From NCBI GenBank assembly GCA_022702545.1, contig JAHRBC010000002.1:2046001-2110000 (forward strand): 64,000 nt of DNA, given 5' to 3'. The stretch is from Phycomyces nitens (taxonomy: Eukaryota; Mucoromycota; Mucoromycetes; Mucorales; Phycomycetaceae). This document shows positions 25,851 through 38,407 of the stretch, one piece after another (within the stretch, counting starts at the first letter, position 1; each line of letters starts with the position of its first letter). The position numbers and the translations under genes are program-made. The notes under the pieces were generated by a model. The model was not told the origin of the DNA. It searched no databases and saw nothing but the letters and a program-made list of their open reading frames with translations.

Positions 25851-26880
25851 TATAAAAAGACAACTTTTTTTTTGTTTTGTTAAGAGAAAAAGAGATGAAC
25901 AACAATAAAGAAAGTTATTTCTTTCCTTGACTGTTCTCTCTTCCTTCTCTTTCTTCCTTCTCTCTCTCCTTCTCTCGCTCTCTCGCTCTCCAGCCTCACG
26001 TCTCATGGACTAGCTTTTTTTTTGGGACGCATCAAATTGGCTATTTTTTAACCACGTCACACAACCATGACATTTTTGATAGATCGTTCAATTATTAATG
26101 TCTGAAATATAGTGTATTGATAATGGTCTTTACAAATCGCTGACTTGCAGAAATTGCAAAAGAGACCAAGATGTTGTGGAATTTTGACAGCAATACCTTG
26201 TAACTTTTTTGGTGAAAGTGCTGTACAGACTCATTCCTATAATGATTAATTAAAAAAATCAGCAAATATAGAGTCAATACTACTGCGTTCTTGTTGTAAC
26301 CCTTTTCTCATTCAAATCACACCACAGCTCACCAGAGCAGTAAAACAGTCGATTAACAAATAAAAGAGTTGTTATCACTGGAACTATTGTGAAATGATCA
26401 CCTAGATCTATTTCTGAAAAGACCAGCAATACCTGTACAAACAGTATAAAAACTATAGCCATTAAAAGTAGATGAGAAAAAAAGCAATTAGCATTTGGTA
26501 ATCACCTAGACAAAAACTAATCAGAGATGGGATTGTATAATCTGGAATGATGAGCCAAGATTCCTGCTTTTTCCTAAAAATACGATGCTTACTATAGCAT
26601 TTTTACTTGGTTTTCGGACGTGTTCAAAAAAAAATCGGGCCATCTCGCTCTCTCTTTTATTTTTCAGACGATTTCTTACCGATTTTATGAAGCTCAAAAA
26701 GTGACCATGTTCAAAAAAATGGATATTTTTTTTTAAAAAAAAAAAGTTCGCGTCTACCTTTTGTCCATCATTGAGACCCATCAACCCATTAATAAACAGA
26801 GCCTACGACTCCCTATAAAAAAAACATCTCGCGTCCATGTTTTTTAGGTCGCGTCCACCTCCATTCCATTTAAACCCATA
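25851..26880. other. intergenic, CT-rich near SNRPE start
   Basis: Pyrimidine-rich tracts at 25920-26000 probably belong to the SNRPE leader or promoter. A hydrophobic minus-strand frame at 26280-26462 and neighbouring short frames lack consistent splice signals or a recognisable family. I do not call a gene. Confidence 0.35.
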
Positions 26881-28294
26881 ATGTCCTCAAATTCACAAAT
26901 AGCTCTTTTACATTCTCAGGCAGCTTGTGTGTTTTTTTGTTGGGGGGAAGATCTGAATCCAGAAAATGAACTCTTGTGCAAATGGAAAATCGACGCACTG
27001 CCTCATATTGAGCTATGCTATATAAATGACATCTATAGAACTTTTTCTGGTGGCCAAAAACCGCATAAGTTTTTTCTTCTATTCCGATACCAGCTATACC
27101 GCCGTGGCAGTAGCGAAGAAGCAAATATGCCATCAATATCGATAAGCAACCAGCATATACGTTAGTACTCTTGAATTCTCTACTTATTCACTGACTATTT
27201 ACATTTATTAAATAATATCACAACTTTTAGATTGTGAATCTCAATTCATTGATTTTGACAACATCGTTTTTCTCATTACTGATCCTCGTAATGAACCGGT
27301 TTATGAACGAAAGGAACTATCTTTAGAGGAAACTTTCAAAATAACAGCGCAATATACCACTTTATATGAGAAAAAGAAACCTGCAACTTTTACATATTTT
27401 GCTACAAAAAACGGTGCACAATTTTTAAAGGCCAAGATATCAAGGGAACGAATGGATTCAGGTCACCGAGTTGAACAAAAGATCATATATATATATATAT
27501 ATATATACCATGAAAGCTGATGATCGAGGTATATATTGCTGTAGCCATAGACTGATTGAGGAAAAGAAAAAGAAAATAATCTAATACTTTGTGTTGACCT
27601 TATGTTTGTAGTATTTTCAGCTCAAAATATTGGCAATTATCAAGGTCGATTTGAAATGTTCATAAAAGGGTTGAAGAAAGATTCCTTTGAGGTTTTCGGA
27701 TATGCCAGAAAAAGCCCACACAACTTGTTTGGCGAGACATTTTAAAAAAAAGAATCTTCAGAATATGATTGACTGTTTGCGACATCGTTTGTTGGTCAAA
27801 TCTGTTTACGTCTCACCAAACGGTCTCGCTAAAGAGCTTGATTTCCTCACAAGACATGTCAAATACAGATGAAGAACTGACACAGATGGAGCTTGATCAT
27901 TGTGCTGGTATCACATAGAGTAAGTTTTAGAAAGAAGATAGATTATCATATTGTAGATTAATTCTTGATTTGATATAGCTCTTTTGAAATATTAGTCATC
28001 CACTGAAAAAAAAGAGTGTGTCTTATCATTGTCGACTATGCTGGCCTTTCAACGGTACCTGCCGATTTCCAGGCTTTAGTCGGGTTAGTTTTGTAGTAGT
28101 ACAATTCTTCATTTTATTACATACGCGTAAACTAACACCTCCATAGAAATCATAAATCATTAGAATACATTGTTGTCAATCGTCTGAAAGAGACAGGAAG
28201 ATATAAAGTATACAGGCATATGGAAATACTTCAAACATCTGATCGTTTGGATAGCTTTGACTGTCGTAAGGGACTCCCACATCGATCTATTTAA
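26881..28294 (+). pseudogene. frameshifted member of an unrecognised fungal gene family
   Basis: Plus-strand coding-like segments are spread over 1.4 kb. The first starts MSSNSQIALLHSQAACVFF at 26881, and its donor GTTAGT follows at about 27161. Then come NCESQFIDFDNIVFLITDP (from ~27231), ..GNYQGRFEMFIKGLKKDSF and FGYARKSPHN. A shifted frame continues LQNMIDCLRHRLLVKSVYVS, another gives QDMSNTDEELTQMELDHCAG, and last are CLIIVDYAGLSTVPADFQAL and DRLDSFDCRKGLPHRSI* ending at 28294. At least two uncorrected frame changes near 27740-27840 and an (AT)n run near 27490 break it. No known domain is recognised. It may be a TE-associated or lineage-expanded gene that has decayed. Confidence 0.45.
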
Positions 28295-28371
28295 AAGTAC
28301 ACATTATGTATCCGTTACAAATAATAAAAAAGGATGTTTGGTAGAACAATATATAATATACGCTAATCTTA

Positions 28372-28504
28372 GGGGACACCTGTAAAGTACAGGATGTTAT
28401 ACAAAATATTTTCACTGTTCCGGCAAAAAAGCTAGAGTGCGACTACTTGGGTTTTGTCTGGCCCGCGACCCTCTGTCTCCTTACCAAACTAGATTCGTGT
28501 CCCC
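28372..28504. mobile_element. MITE-like element with 8-bp GGGGACAC inverted ends and TA flanks
   Basis: A 133-bp segment begins GGGGACAC and ends GTGTCCCC. It is flanked on both sides by TA, the target duplication typical of Tc1/mariner elements. No coding capacity. The ends are short, so chance is possible. Copies elsewhere in the genome would decide. Confidence 0.4.
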
Positions 28505-29375
28505 TAAAATCGCTGTTCACGAAATTGAAACTGTCATTTTACGAAATAAAAAGTTACATTCACGAGATAGAATTGAAAAATCGGTATATCAAACAAGTGA
28601 GCGTAATACTCTTACATGCAAAGTCGTTATACTTTGACCTTGATTATTATTATTATTATTATTATCATTCTGATTGATCCTAAACTTGTAAAATTTGTCA
28701 TATGTTACGCTACATACCAACTACACTTGTAAGCATTTGCTATTGTACAAACATGACGAATTAGTTTGTGGAAAGTATACGATTTGATGAGAGGTTAATA
28801 TCATTTGGTTTGATGCAAGAAAGTGCATAAAAACTGGAGTTATTTAAACACACCATACTTCTGGGGTTTGAAAATGAATAAACTCTACACTTTTTCATGC
28901 CGTAAGATCTCTTTAACTAATAATGATAGTAATTGACTTTCTGGTATAGAATAAACTAGCTTAAAGATATTTAAAACATCTATAAGAGTACCCTTTTTTA
29001 TTTTATTTTAAAAGTGTAATGGCAAAATTGCCCTAAAGACGTCAAATTGCCCTGTGGCAGTTTCAATCTGTCCAGCGGACTATACAGTTGAACGTTTTGC
29101 AAGGAAGCAAGTATTGTCGATAGATATTTCAATACAACCAGCTACTTGGCAAGGTTTATCAAGCCTATCGTTAAACCTTGACGTTTTTGTGTATACATTA
29201 GATACATTATTAACTGCCTACTTATTTGTAAAATAAGCAGTTTAAACTTACAAACTGTGTTTGAAGAATATGATTGTGAAGCTTTCACTCAATCCAACTC
29301 GATTTAATGTTATGTTTATTTTATTTTACAAGTTCACGGTTATCCCATTTTTGAAATATTTTTTTCACTACTTTC
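28505..29375. other. intergenic, no gene seen
   Basis: AT-rich flank beyond the Las1 stop, with an (ATT)n run near 28644-28665. No supported coding sequence. Confidence 0.4.
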
Positions 29376-31550
29376 CTAGTCTTCTTCCATGGCAATTGGC
29401 ACAGTACCTACTGGAAGATCAAGACAAGGCAATTTACCATCCGGAAGGCATCCAATAGGACAGCTTTTCCAAGCAGAGGCATCGTACATAGCCCATGGGG
29501 AAGTAGTGTCATTGATGGTAGGTTCAACAACTGTTTCAACGCTCTTGGTCTATAAAAAACAAATGAGTGATATATTAACCAAGTAACTAATATTCACCTT
29601 TCCATAAACAAGTTGGAGTTGTTCAGATAGTATGGCCAGCTCATTCTGCATGGCTTCGTCTTCCATAACAGAATCTGTATCTTCAGTGGACTACAAGAAA
29701 AAGGACGGTTATAAAGTCATTCATTTATCCAAAAATTCTTCACTAACCTTTTTGTTGCTGGCTCTCAACATACGATCAATGTAATTAATGAAAGGCTTGA
29801 GGGAAGTTGCAAGTTCAGGATCAACTGTAGTAGCTGCCTGGAGGACCGAACGAGTGCTAAAATTAAAAAGTCAGTAACTGGATCCTGGTTAATTTACAAT
29901 AATAATAATAATTACTAGTAGTTTGGTTTGCGCAAGCAACCTTCGACAATATCATCAATTACATTTCCTTCAAAGATGCAGTCTGATTTCTTGGCACTGT
30001 CTTCAATAAAGTATCTCAACCAGCAAGCTTAATCAAATAATTAGTACCTCTTGATCCCATAATAATAACGCATTTTAAAATAGTTCGTTATACATACTCA
30101 ATGTCAGCAAGTAGCTAGGTGTCTTTAAAGCATCTTCGGTTGGGGCTGATTCACCCTATTTTATATCATACCCATCAGTATCTCAATTACTCTTGCCAAC
30201 AAATTTCTTACATAGTCGTATGATGGGTAGATCAGCTTTTCATTAAGTACAAAATCTGATAAATCATGTCAGTCTTGAAATTGTTCGAGTATTTGGATCT
30301 TACCACTATTTACATCAAGTCTTTTAATGATTGCTGATATCAACTCGGTCTCAAATCCAGAGAAATGAGAAGAGAGCTCTTGAATTAAAGGCTTCCACAA
30401 CTTGATCAGATCTTCAGAAATTGACATGTTTTCAATAGATGCGCGTTTCCTATACAATATCATACATTCGTTTGTTTGTTTGTTCCCCATCCTCGGTAGG
30501 TTCTTTGGAGTCTTACTTTTTTCCAGCAGGTACCATGCCACCAATTCCAATTAAAAGAGAAACCACACCCTGTTTTGCCATATCAGGTGTCATTTTGTGC
30601 ATGATCTTGTTGAGTGAGTTGAGCATAGAATTCTTGTCAGGGCGAGCATTTGATTTGAGTTCTACGAGTAGCCTGATGAGTCTTACTGAGAACAACAACC
30701 GATCACAATTCCATAACAATCCACACCTTTAAGAAATGCTTTGCGTGTTTCCTTGTAATTGTTCAACAATGCTTTGATAGTGTTCATTACTTCAGGACTT
30801 AATTCTGTGGTTGTATCTGGCTTCAGTGTGATATCCCAATAGAATTCATGAATCCACCCGAGAGCCTTTTATGTAAAAAATAATATATTGGATCAAATTC
30901 ATTATTATTTTTAAAAATCTTGTGCCAGCATCAACTTTCAGTTTCTTACCTGATTACACCCGTCTCTTAATACCGCTAAGCTTGGCAAGTGCTCGTGTGT
31001 TCCTGCGTGTCGAATTTCAACAAACCATTGAGGGAGTCCAAGACGTTCGGCAATAGTGGTTATAGAGACGGCAAATGTACCGGTCTGAGCTGGATCTACC
31101 ATGCCATTTACAAATCTAAATCGATCGATTTTTAATATCGTTTTTTTCCCTTCAATATCGTTCAAGCACCAAGTCTTGATTCTTTACTATCGTACGATGT
31201 CAATACCTTATAAATGCCATTGAGTACATTAATCGCAATTCATGCTGTGACAACCAGTGTCCACCTAATCCATTCCGATCTCGCAATCTAACTTGTGCAA
31301 ATGCTACGGTACTTTCGACAGCGCGTGGAACTTGTCCTCGAGATGACCAAGCTCTAACCTTGTTTACAGCATAAGTATCGTATTCAAGGTGCAAAGTATA
31401 ATATATCTATTATTATTTTTTGAAACACACCCTTTCAATACCAAGCTCGACTAATTCAGGTGCCTTTTCAGTGTCTTCATAGAGCCACTTGTACACTTGT
31501 TCGAATTCATTGAAACTTGTCCAGGGAACGATGCGTGGAATAGGTCGCAT
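29376..31550 (-). CDS. LAS1: Las1 endoribonuclease subunit (pre-rRNA ITS2 cleavage)
   Basis: HEPN-domain RNase that, with the Grc3 polynucleotide kinase, cuts the ITS2 spacer during 60S ribosome maturation. Starts MRPIPRIVPWTSFNEFEQVY at 31550. The HEPN region reads AWSSRGQVPRAVESTVAF, MYSMAFIRFVNGMVDPAQ and GLPQWFVEIRHAGTHEHLPS. The last contains the catalytic Arg-x4-His. Further exons are helical (about 29600-30850). The end has the conserved Grc3-binding tail WKSCPIGCLPDGKLPCLDLP just before the stop at 29376. Many short exons. The start is only 131 bp from the divergent gene at 31682. Confidence 0.9.
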
Positions 31551-31681
31551 TGTGTTTAATAAAGAAGCAATTCAAAAAAGAAAGTCTAAAGATGTCGAGA
31601 ACATAGGCCAAGCCACTGATTTTACTGATTTATGCGAGCGCGAAAAAAAAAAGAGAGAGTGAGAATTGATCTAGCTATAAC
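31551..31681. promoter_or_regulatory. short bidirectional promoter, LAS1 / Ett1-like gene
   Basis: Only 131 bp separate two divergent start codons, so both 5' leaders and core promoters must share this segment. A purine-rich GAAAAAAAAAAGAGAGAG tract lies near 31641-31659. Confidence 0.5.
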
Positions 31682-33091
31682 ATGTCTAAACGCCCCGCTT
31701 CTCCCAATCCCGTCGAGGAATCCTCTCTTGCCAAGCGAGTCTGCCGATCCGAAGAGAACCATTCGGCCGGTTGCAATGATCCTGATTGTGATGGATGCGA
31801 TGTAGGAGACATTGAGATCACATTTGTTGGTGAGAATGAAGAAAAGTCAGCCGATCCCAGTGCACAAGAGCTTTTGAACATGGCAATAGAAGAGAGTACA
31901 GATCCAGATGCAAAGCCCGAGGTTGTTCAGCGCCTGTTTGACATGGCAATCGATAAGTTTGGAAAGACAGAGCCCAAGGATCGCATTGGCTACGCTACTT
32001 GCCTGATCGAACTTGGACAGGCTATCAAGGTTGAAGAGAGTCTCAAAGAGGGTCTGGATATCTTGCGTGGTGAAACAAAAAAGCCAGAGATTGAGCCATC
32101 GACCCTGTTTATCTTGGCCCGAGCTGCTGCCCTTTTGGCCGCATTTATCCGCCAAAATAAGAATGCTCTGTATGAGGAAGCAAAGGCTGAATTGGAGGAT
32201 AGTGACGGAGAGGGAGATGAGGCTGCATTGGATGAATTGAGCAAGAAGCAGGCTATTACGAGAGAAGAAGGAAAACTCTACAAGGAAGCTATTGGTGCTA
32301 TTGACAAGGTAAGTTGGCCTAGTGTTGATTTAGTCTGATATTTAAACTGAACATTTAGGGATTTGCGACATATGATCCCGAGAATGAGGAGCAGACAAAG
32401 ACCCTTCGAGTAGCCATGCGACAATTGCTTTCATATGGCCAGCTACTGGAAGACCCCTCCCATGGTAGTCATGTTGGTTCTATTATGGATAAACTCGTTT
32501 CCTATATTCAGCGCCTTGAAAACGAATCAGATAGCAGTCTGTTAACTGAATGGGCTGCTTGTTTGCTTCACAAATCCAAGTTTGAGGATATTGAGAAACA
32601 AAAGGTAACTCGAGGTTTACGAGTGCGATTAGAGTCTACCAACACATTCTTGTAGGAACTCTGTGATGAAGTCGAGAGAATATTGCTGAAATCCAACAAG
32701 GTGTACAAAGAGACCCACCAGGAGGAGAATCCATGGGGATGGGAGCTGGTAATAGATTTATTCATACCTTAAATACCTTTGCTAATCTTTACATGTTCAT
32801 TTATCTTTTTGGTGTAGTATGCCATGCTCAAGATGAATCAATCAAATCTGGCTGATAATGAAGACGAAATATTAGAAAAGTTTAGCGAGGCAGTGGATAC
32901 ATACAAAAAGGCACTAGATCTTAATCCTGGTAATTATAAAGAAATTATGAAAAAGAAAAAGAAAAAGAAAAAGAAAACTTATCAGACAATTATCTATAGG
33001 TAACAAAGAGCTTGCTGAAATGGTTTCAATGTTGGAAGGATCCCCAGACGACGAAGACGAAGACGAAGAAGAGGAAGAAGAAGAAGAATAG
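31682..33091 (+). CDS. Ett1/Nro1-like nuclear TPR-type helical protein
   Basis: Exons 31682-32308, 32359-32604, 32656-32748, 32818-32929 and 33000-33091 join in phase. The protein starts MSKRPASPNPVEESSLAKR, a basic, probably nuclear N-terminus. It then has a small Cys cluster (GCNDPDCDGCDVGD) and repeated helical pairs of TPR type (AQELLNMAIEES, DRIGYATCLIELGQAIK, STLFILARAAALLAAFI, AVDTYKKALDLNPGNKEL). It ends in a poly-Asp/Glu tail. Layout and composition fit fungal Ett1/Nro1, regulators of translation termination and of the Ofd1 prolyl hydroxylase. NASP-like TPR chaperones are an alternative. Family assignment is moderate. Confidence 0.6.
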
Positions 33092-33138
33092 AATATACAT
33101 TTTTTATAATCATTTATTGAAACAAGACTTTACATGTT

Positions 33139-34114
33139 TTATGCCACAAGAGTCCACTCATCGTATGCTGTCTTTGATATGTCTGCGCCAACAGTCAAAG
33201 GGCTAGAGATCTTTACTTTATCTTCCCCTCGAAGTTTTTCAAGATGGAGCAGTATACCCCGTACTGCTGGAAGGTGCAATGACTCGGGGTAGTCTTTGTA
33301 GAGTACGCCAACCATATCAAAAGCTGACCATGCCTTCTTTTGATCTGATTTCAGCAAGGCAACAATTTGGTTTTCACGCTCTTGCCGATGGTGTACCAAC
33401 TCTTTAAGTTTCTTGACACCATCCTTTACCACGGGCCCATGGCCGGGATAAAGTTGGATAGGGTTCAAGGTAGCTAGATATTCCAGACCGCATATGTATT
33501 CGCTTAGATTTTCAAATACAGCTGTGCCTTGGCCAAGAGCGCAGTCTGCGCTAAATAAGCTCTTTTCCTCTTCTAACCATAATGTACAATGGTCTTTGGT
33601 ATGGCCAGGGGTATAGATGACCTTGAGTGTAGCCGATTCGGCTGTGAATATCTGATTGTTGACTAATGGATTGATGTTAAATAAAGAAAGGTCCGAGGTA
33701 GACGTCCTGTCAGCTCCAAATGGCAGAGGATACTTGTGGAATTTAATTGGGTGCTTTTTGTTGATAGAAGACGACAGTAAGCCATCAACACCTCCACAGT
33801 GGTCATGGTGACCGTGTGTTAAAAGAACGTCGGATATGTAGGCATCAGGAGAGATACTTTTCAAAGAGTCTTCAAGGAGCTTAATGTAGTTTGGCATTCC
33901 TTGCCCACTGTCAATAAGAATCTTTTGGGGACCTTTACCGACTAGATACGTGTTGGTACCTACAAAGAGTGTTGAGATGGGGTTGAAAATAATAATAATA
34001 AAACAGATCTGGCTTGCCTTGTAAAGTGAATTTTCCAGGGTTAAGGCCAAGAACTCTCCAGACACGTTCCGAGAGACGGCCAAAGGTGGGCAGAGATACG
34101 AGTGCTTCAGTCAT
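33139..34114 (-). CDS. LACTB2: LACTB2-like metallo-beta-lactamase-fold hydrolase/endoribonuclease
   Basis: MBL-fold protein of the LACTB2 family, mitochondrial single-strand endoribonucleases in animals. Exon 1 is 34114-34018 (MTEALVSLPTFGRLSER ... GLNPGKFTLQ) and exon 2 is 33959-33139. The intron begins GC rather than GT (GCAAGC...TGTAG). Metal-binding motifs are complete: THGHHDHCGG, TPGHTKDH, FSADCALG and LYPGHGP. A winged-helix C-terminal part (KAWSAFDMVGVLYKDYPE) also fits the family. About 305 residues. Its stop lies 48 bp from the convergent gene's stop at 33091. Confidence 0.9.
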
Positions 34115-34446
34115 TGCAAGGAATGAGGTCTACAAATCCAACAATCCTTTAATGATCTTATATGAATCCTCGAAGTTTTTTAAACTAAGCCTGATTGGTG
34201 ACATGCTAGGCCATACAATAGAGAATATCAGAATTACAAATCCTTCCCAGTTCAGCAAACTCAAAAAAAAAAGCTAGTTTCCTGCGTTCACACGCAAGGA
34301 GTAATGGATGAACATTTATCCAGTATTTATAATCGCGTAAGCAGGATTGTATGCCTTTGGGTTTTTATAGGCAATTTGGGAAATGTGGGGAAGCTTCTTC
34401 TTTAGACGCCAAAACCGATTCTACACACAAGAGTTTAATACAATTG

Positions 34447-36802
34447 ATGCCGCCTCTTCAATTCCCTCGCCACCTAAAGCCACTTGAACCCCAAGGCTCT
34501 TTTCTACTAGCTCAAGAACGTGCCAGTTCAACATTAGATGTTTCTAATCTCACCACAGCAATCTATGGCACAGACTATCTCTGCAAACAAGCGCGAATTC
34601 TCTCTATTCTTGAAAATGACCCTGTACTAGGAGACAAGTCTCATCGCTACTACACTGGTCGTGATGTGCGATTCACAAAGTCATTGGCAGCTTCAAAAAG
34701 ACTGGCGGAGCTGGTAAAGTATGTCTATCCGAATACTGGGTTTGTTATCTCCGATATTAACTTCCAACTAAAGGATCCACGGCTGGAGTGCAGAGGAATT
34801 GGGAATTGCAGATGTGTTGTTTGATGAATCTGGTCCTGTAAGTATGATGAAACTATCCAAATGAATTAAAAAGTGTCAATTCTAAGTATGCCTTTACAGT
34901 TTCGATTGCATAGAAGTATGTTTATGCCTACCCTTGAAAATCAAGGCACAGAAGAGCAAAAGGCACTTTATCTAGAACCAGCCAAGCGTTATGAGATTAT
35001 TGGCTGCTATGCACAGACTGAGGTATTTGGGATACATACCTACCTCGCATACTAATCATCTTTTCAGCTTGGTCATGGATCCAATGTGCGTGGACTAGAG
35101 ACAACTGCAACATATGATACCAAAACTCATCAATTTATCCTAAATTCCCCTACCCTCACCGCATCAAAATGGTGGATTGGTGGTCTTGGTGTTGCAGCTA
35201 CACATGCTATTGTCATGGCCCGTCTTATAACCCTAGGAAAAGACTTTGGTCCACACCCTTTTATAGTCCAGATCCGCAACCTTGTAGACCATCGTCCTCT
35301 GCCTGGAATCATTGTTGGTGACATTGGTCCAAAATTTGGCTTTAATACAGTCGACAATGGCCTTGTCTTGTTCGATAAAGTACAAATACCTCATAATTCT
35401 ATGCTGGCTAAATACGCTCGTGTCGATATGCACACTGGAAATTACATAAAACCCCCAAACAGCAAACTTACATATGGAACCATGGTTTATGTCCGTGCCA
35501 ACATTGTATTAGGTTAGTCTTATCTTTAAAATACAACCACTCACACTATACTTTATCTAGAGTCTCGCTATGTGCTGGCCAGAGCTGCCACGGTTGCCAT
35601 TCGATATTCTGCAGTCAGATCCCAGGGATCAGATGCAGATAACCCAAAGCAGATAAGTGCCTTGGATGGCACAAAGGTTGTTGAGACTCCTGTGCTTGAC
35701 TATACAATCCAACAATATCGGCTGTTTCCTATCCTTGCCCAAGCATATGCCTGCCATTTTACTGGTCAGGAAATGCACAGGGCCTACAACGAGAACCAGG
35801 CCAGAATGGCAGCAGGCGATTTCTCTTACCTTGCTGACCTTCATGCATCGTCCTCTGGTCTCAAGAGTCTGACGACGACAATGGCAGTATCGGCTATTGA
35901 AGAATGCAGACGTTCCTGCGGTGGCCATGGCTACTCTTTGTTCTCTGGACTTGGTCAATTCTATCAGGATTATTTGCCTAAAGCGACCGTGAGTTTTTGA
36001 ACAGGAAGCTCAGGATAAAGAATAACCCTATATTGCTGTCTAGTGGGAAGGAGATAATTATCTACTGACTCAACAAACTGCACGATATCTCCTCAAGAGT
36101 TTCCGTTCTCTAAAAGCCAACAAAGTCTCGTCACCTGGAAACAGCTTTTCTACTAGCTACCTTGCGGAATACCTTGCTAATCCTGGTGCTCGCTGCCCAG
36201 TTACAAATGGTCCGTTTAATCCAGAGATAATCCTTTCGGCCTTTAAGTTTAGATCTGCGTTTTTGATTGAAAAAGCCGTCCATTCGCTTGATCAAGAACA
36301 CTGCACCTGGAATGAAATGCTCATTGACATTTACCGCATATCTCGTGCTCATTGCCAACTTGTCCTGGTATCCAACTTCCTTGGAGCAGTGTTTGCAAAA
36401 GATCAAGGCGACATAAGCCCTGCCAATCGATTGGTCTTGCAAAAGGTTGCAACATTGTTCTGTTTATCGACCATGGAGCAAGAGGTTGCCGACTTTCTCA
36501 CTTCAGGATATCTTTCCCCTTCCCAATCGCTCTTGATTAGACAACAAACCATCAAGGCACTGAAAGACATTCGTCCTGAGGTTGTGGCTCTTGTGGATGC
36601 GTTTGCACTCCCAGAATACTTGTTGAACTCTGCTCTAGGAGGGAATGAGGGGCGGGTTTATGAGCGACTCACTGAAATGACTGAAAAAGAGCCTTTAAAT
36701 CAGTCCGAGGTGGCTGAAGGCTACAAAGACTATATCCTACCACTAATTCATGCTGGAAAGAGCAGATGGAATATAGGAAAAGATGCAATTGCAAGACTTT
36801 AA
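34447..36802 (+). CDS. peroxisomal acyl-CoA oxidase
   Basis: First, FAD-dependent step of peroxisomal fatty-acid beta-oxidation (acyl-CoA to trans-2-enoyl-CoA with H2O2). Exons 34447-34739, 34774-34837, 34900-35022, 35068-35512, 35561-35988 and 36044-36802 join in phase. I prefer the ATG at 34447 (MPPLQFPRHLKPLEPQG). An in-frame ATG at 34351 would add 32 residues. Motifs: MFMPTLENQGTEEQKA, CYAQTELGHGSNVRGLETTA, GWSAEELGIADVLF, EECRRSCGGHGYSLFSGL and WEGDNYLLTQQTARYLLK. The C-terminal tripeptide ARL is an acceptable PTS1 peroxisome signal. The first intron (34740-34773) is only 34 nt. Confidence 0.92.
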
Positions 36803-38407
36803 TCGTACGACACATGTTTTATTATTTTAACATGATTTACAGACATTATATAACCTTTGGATGATTCGAATCAAATAAAGAGTGTTTTATGCTCTAGCTA
36901 GTTAATATATGCATTCCCAAATTCCTTATTATTTCCAGCTATTAAGATGTTTTCCTAGTATGAGTTGTGTGTGAATGCTTTCCATAGATACCATTAAAGA
37001 CCATGAGCTCTGGGACTCCTTGCCTGCTGGTCTTGGTTATGGTGTGGGTATTTTAGAGAATATTCTGACTAAGCTTTTGTTGTGAGTATTGGTCATGGCT
37101 GTATTTGGTGATTTACTCTGGAGAATTAAATATATTATTCAGATATTCTATGCAGTAGAGCCATTTTGTAGATGATTATTGTGCTTGGCAAGATATGTGG
37201 TTTGTTTAGAGACTATATATTTTAACCACTGACCAAGAAGTATAATGCTTGATTTGGGAAAACTGGAAACTCATTTAATCTCTGGTGGAATCTGATATGG
37301 AATTTGGTGGTCGACCTCGTGAATTCCATTGGGTAAGTGTGCTGGTAAAGAGCTAGACCTTGCACCTTTTCCTGTTTTTCTTTCTTTAATGTTCTCGGAC
37401 CATAATAGAGAAACTGGACTGCATTTTAATGAATCAGTACGGATGATAAAGAGCAAACCAATCCTTACTCTCAAGAAAGTTGATCGTATAAAAGTTATTC
37501 TTTTATAGGAGCCTAGTGTGCACAAGAATTGATGATCCCAATAGGAATATAGTCGGATGTTGGCAATGAGGTGTATGTTCTACTCAGGCTACATCTCTAT
37601 AATTCAAGGAGCATAAAAGGGTATACCAAGAATATAAAAGTATGGATACGCTACTGAAATCCGATCTTGGACGATTTGGCTTTCTCGAGACGATTCTCCT
37701 GCCTTTCCAAATTAAACTCTGGGGCAGTACGCTCTAATTTTTTTTTCTTGTATAACTACCCAGGCAGGATAATAAGGCGTCTTTTAGATGCTATTATTGA
37801 TATGATTTGCCTAGTATATGCACAAAAAATAAAAGGCCTTACTTTGAACAATAGCCCGCTTTTCTTATCACAGTCCCCCTTATTTCTCAGAATACATTTC
37901 TTTAGAAGGCCGCAGAATATCAATAGAACAAAACTTAATAATCCCAGCCCTTGAAAAGAACGTGGTAGGCATACAACTGGATACTAGATGCTAAGCAGAT
38001 GGTAGCCTCTCGGATTTACTTTATAAAGTTGATATCAATTTTAATTCAATTAACTGTCAAAAAAAAAAGCCATTTCATTTTAATAACAATAAAGAGGTTA
38101 TTGACTTGAAGATTACACAGATTCAGGACAGCCTCTGTGGTAATATCTCTAGAAAATACAATAAAAAACTGTTTTTGTACCTAGAGTGAGCAGGAGGTCG
38201 TATGCCTTTTGCATATATTTGTGAACATTCTTCACGATTTTTCTCAACAATTTATGGCTTGGACCATTGTCTATACGAGTTGCTATGTTACGCAGAATCA
38301 GTAGACTTGCACCACCATCCCTTTCTTTTGTTTTGTGTCCAATTTTTGTAATGCTGATAAAAATACATTAAATTTCCATCAGTCCGTTCTTTATTTCTTC
38401 CTTCCCT
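36803..38407. other. intergenic, no gene seen
   Basis: About 1.6 kb between the oxidase and the F-box gene. Short frames (for example 37271-37525 on the minus strand) lack motifs and splice partners. Confidence 0.4.

Noticed and set aside
26280..26462. Minus-strand hydrophobic frame (LLVFSEIDLGDHFTIVPV)
   Set aside because: It could be an exon of a membrane protein, but I found no start exon, no in-phase partner and no recognisable family.
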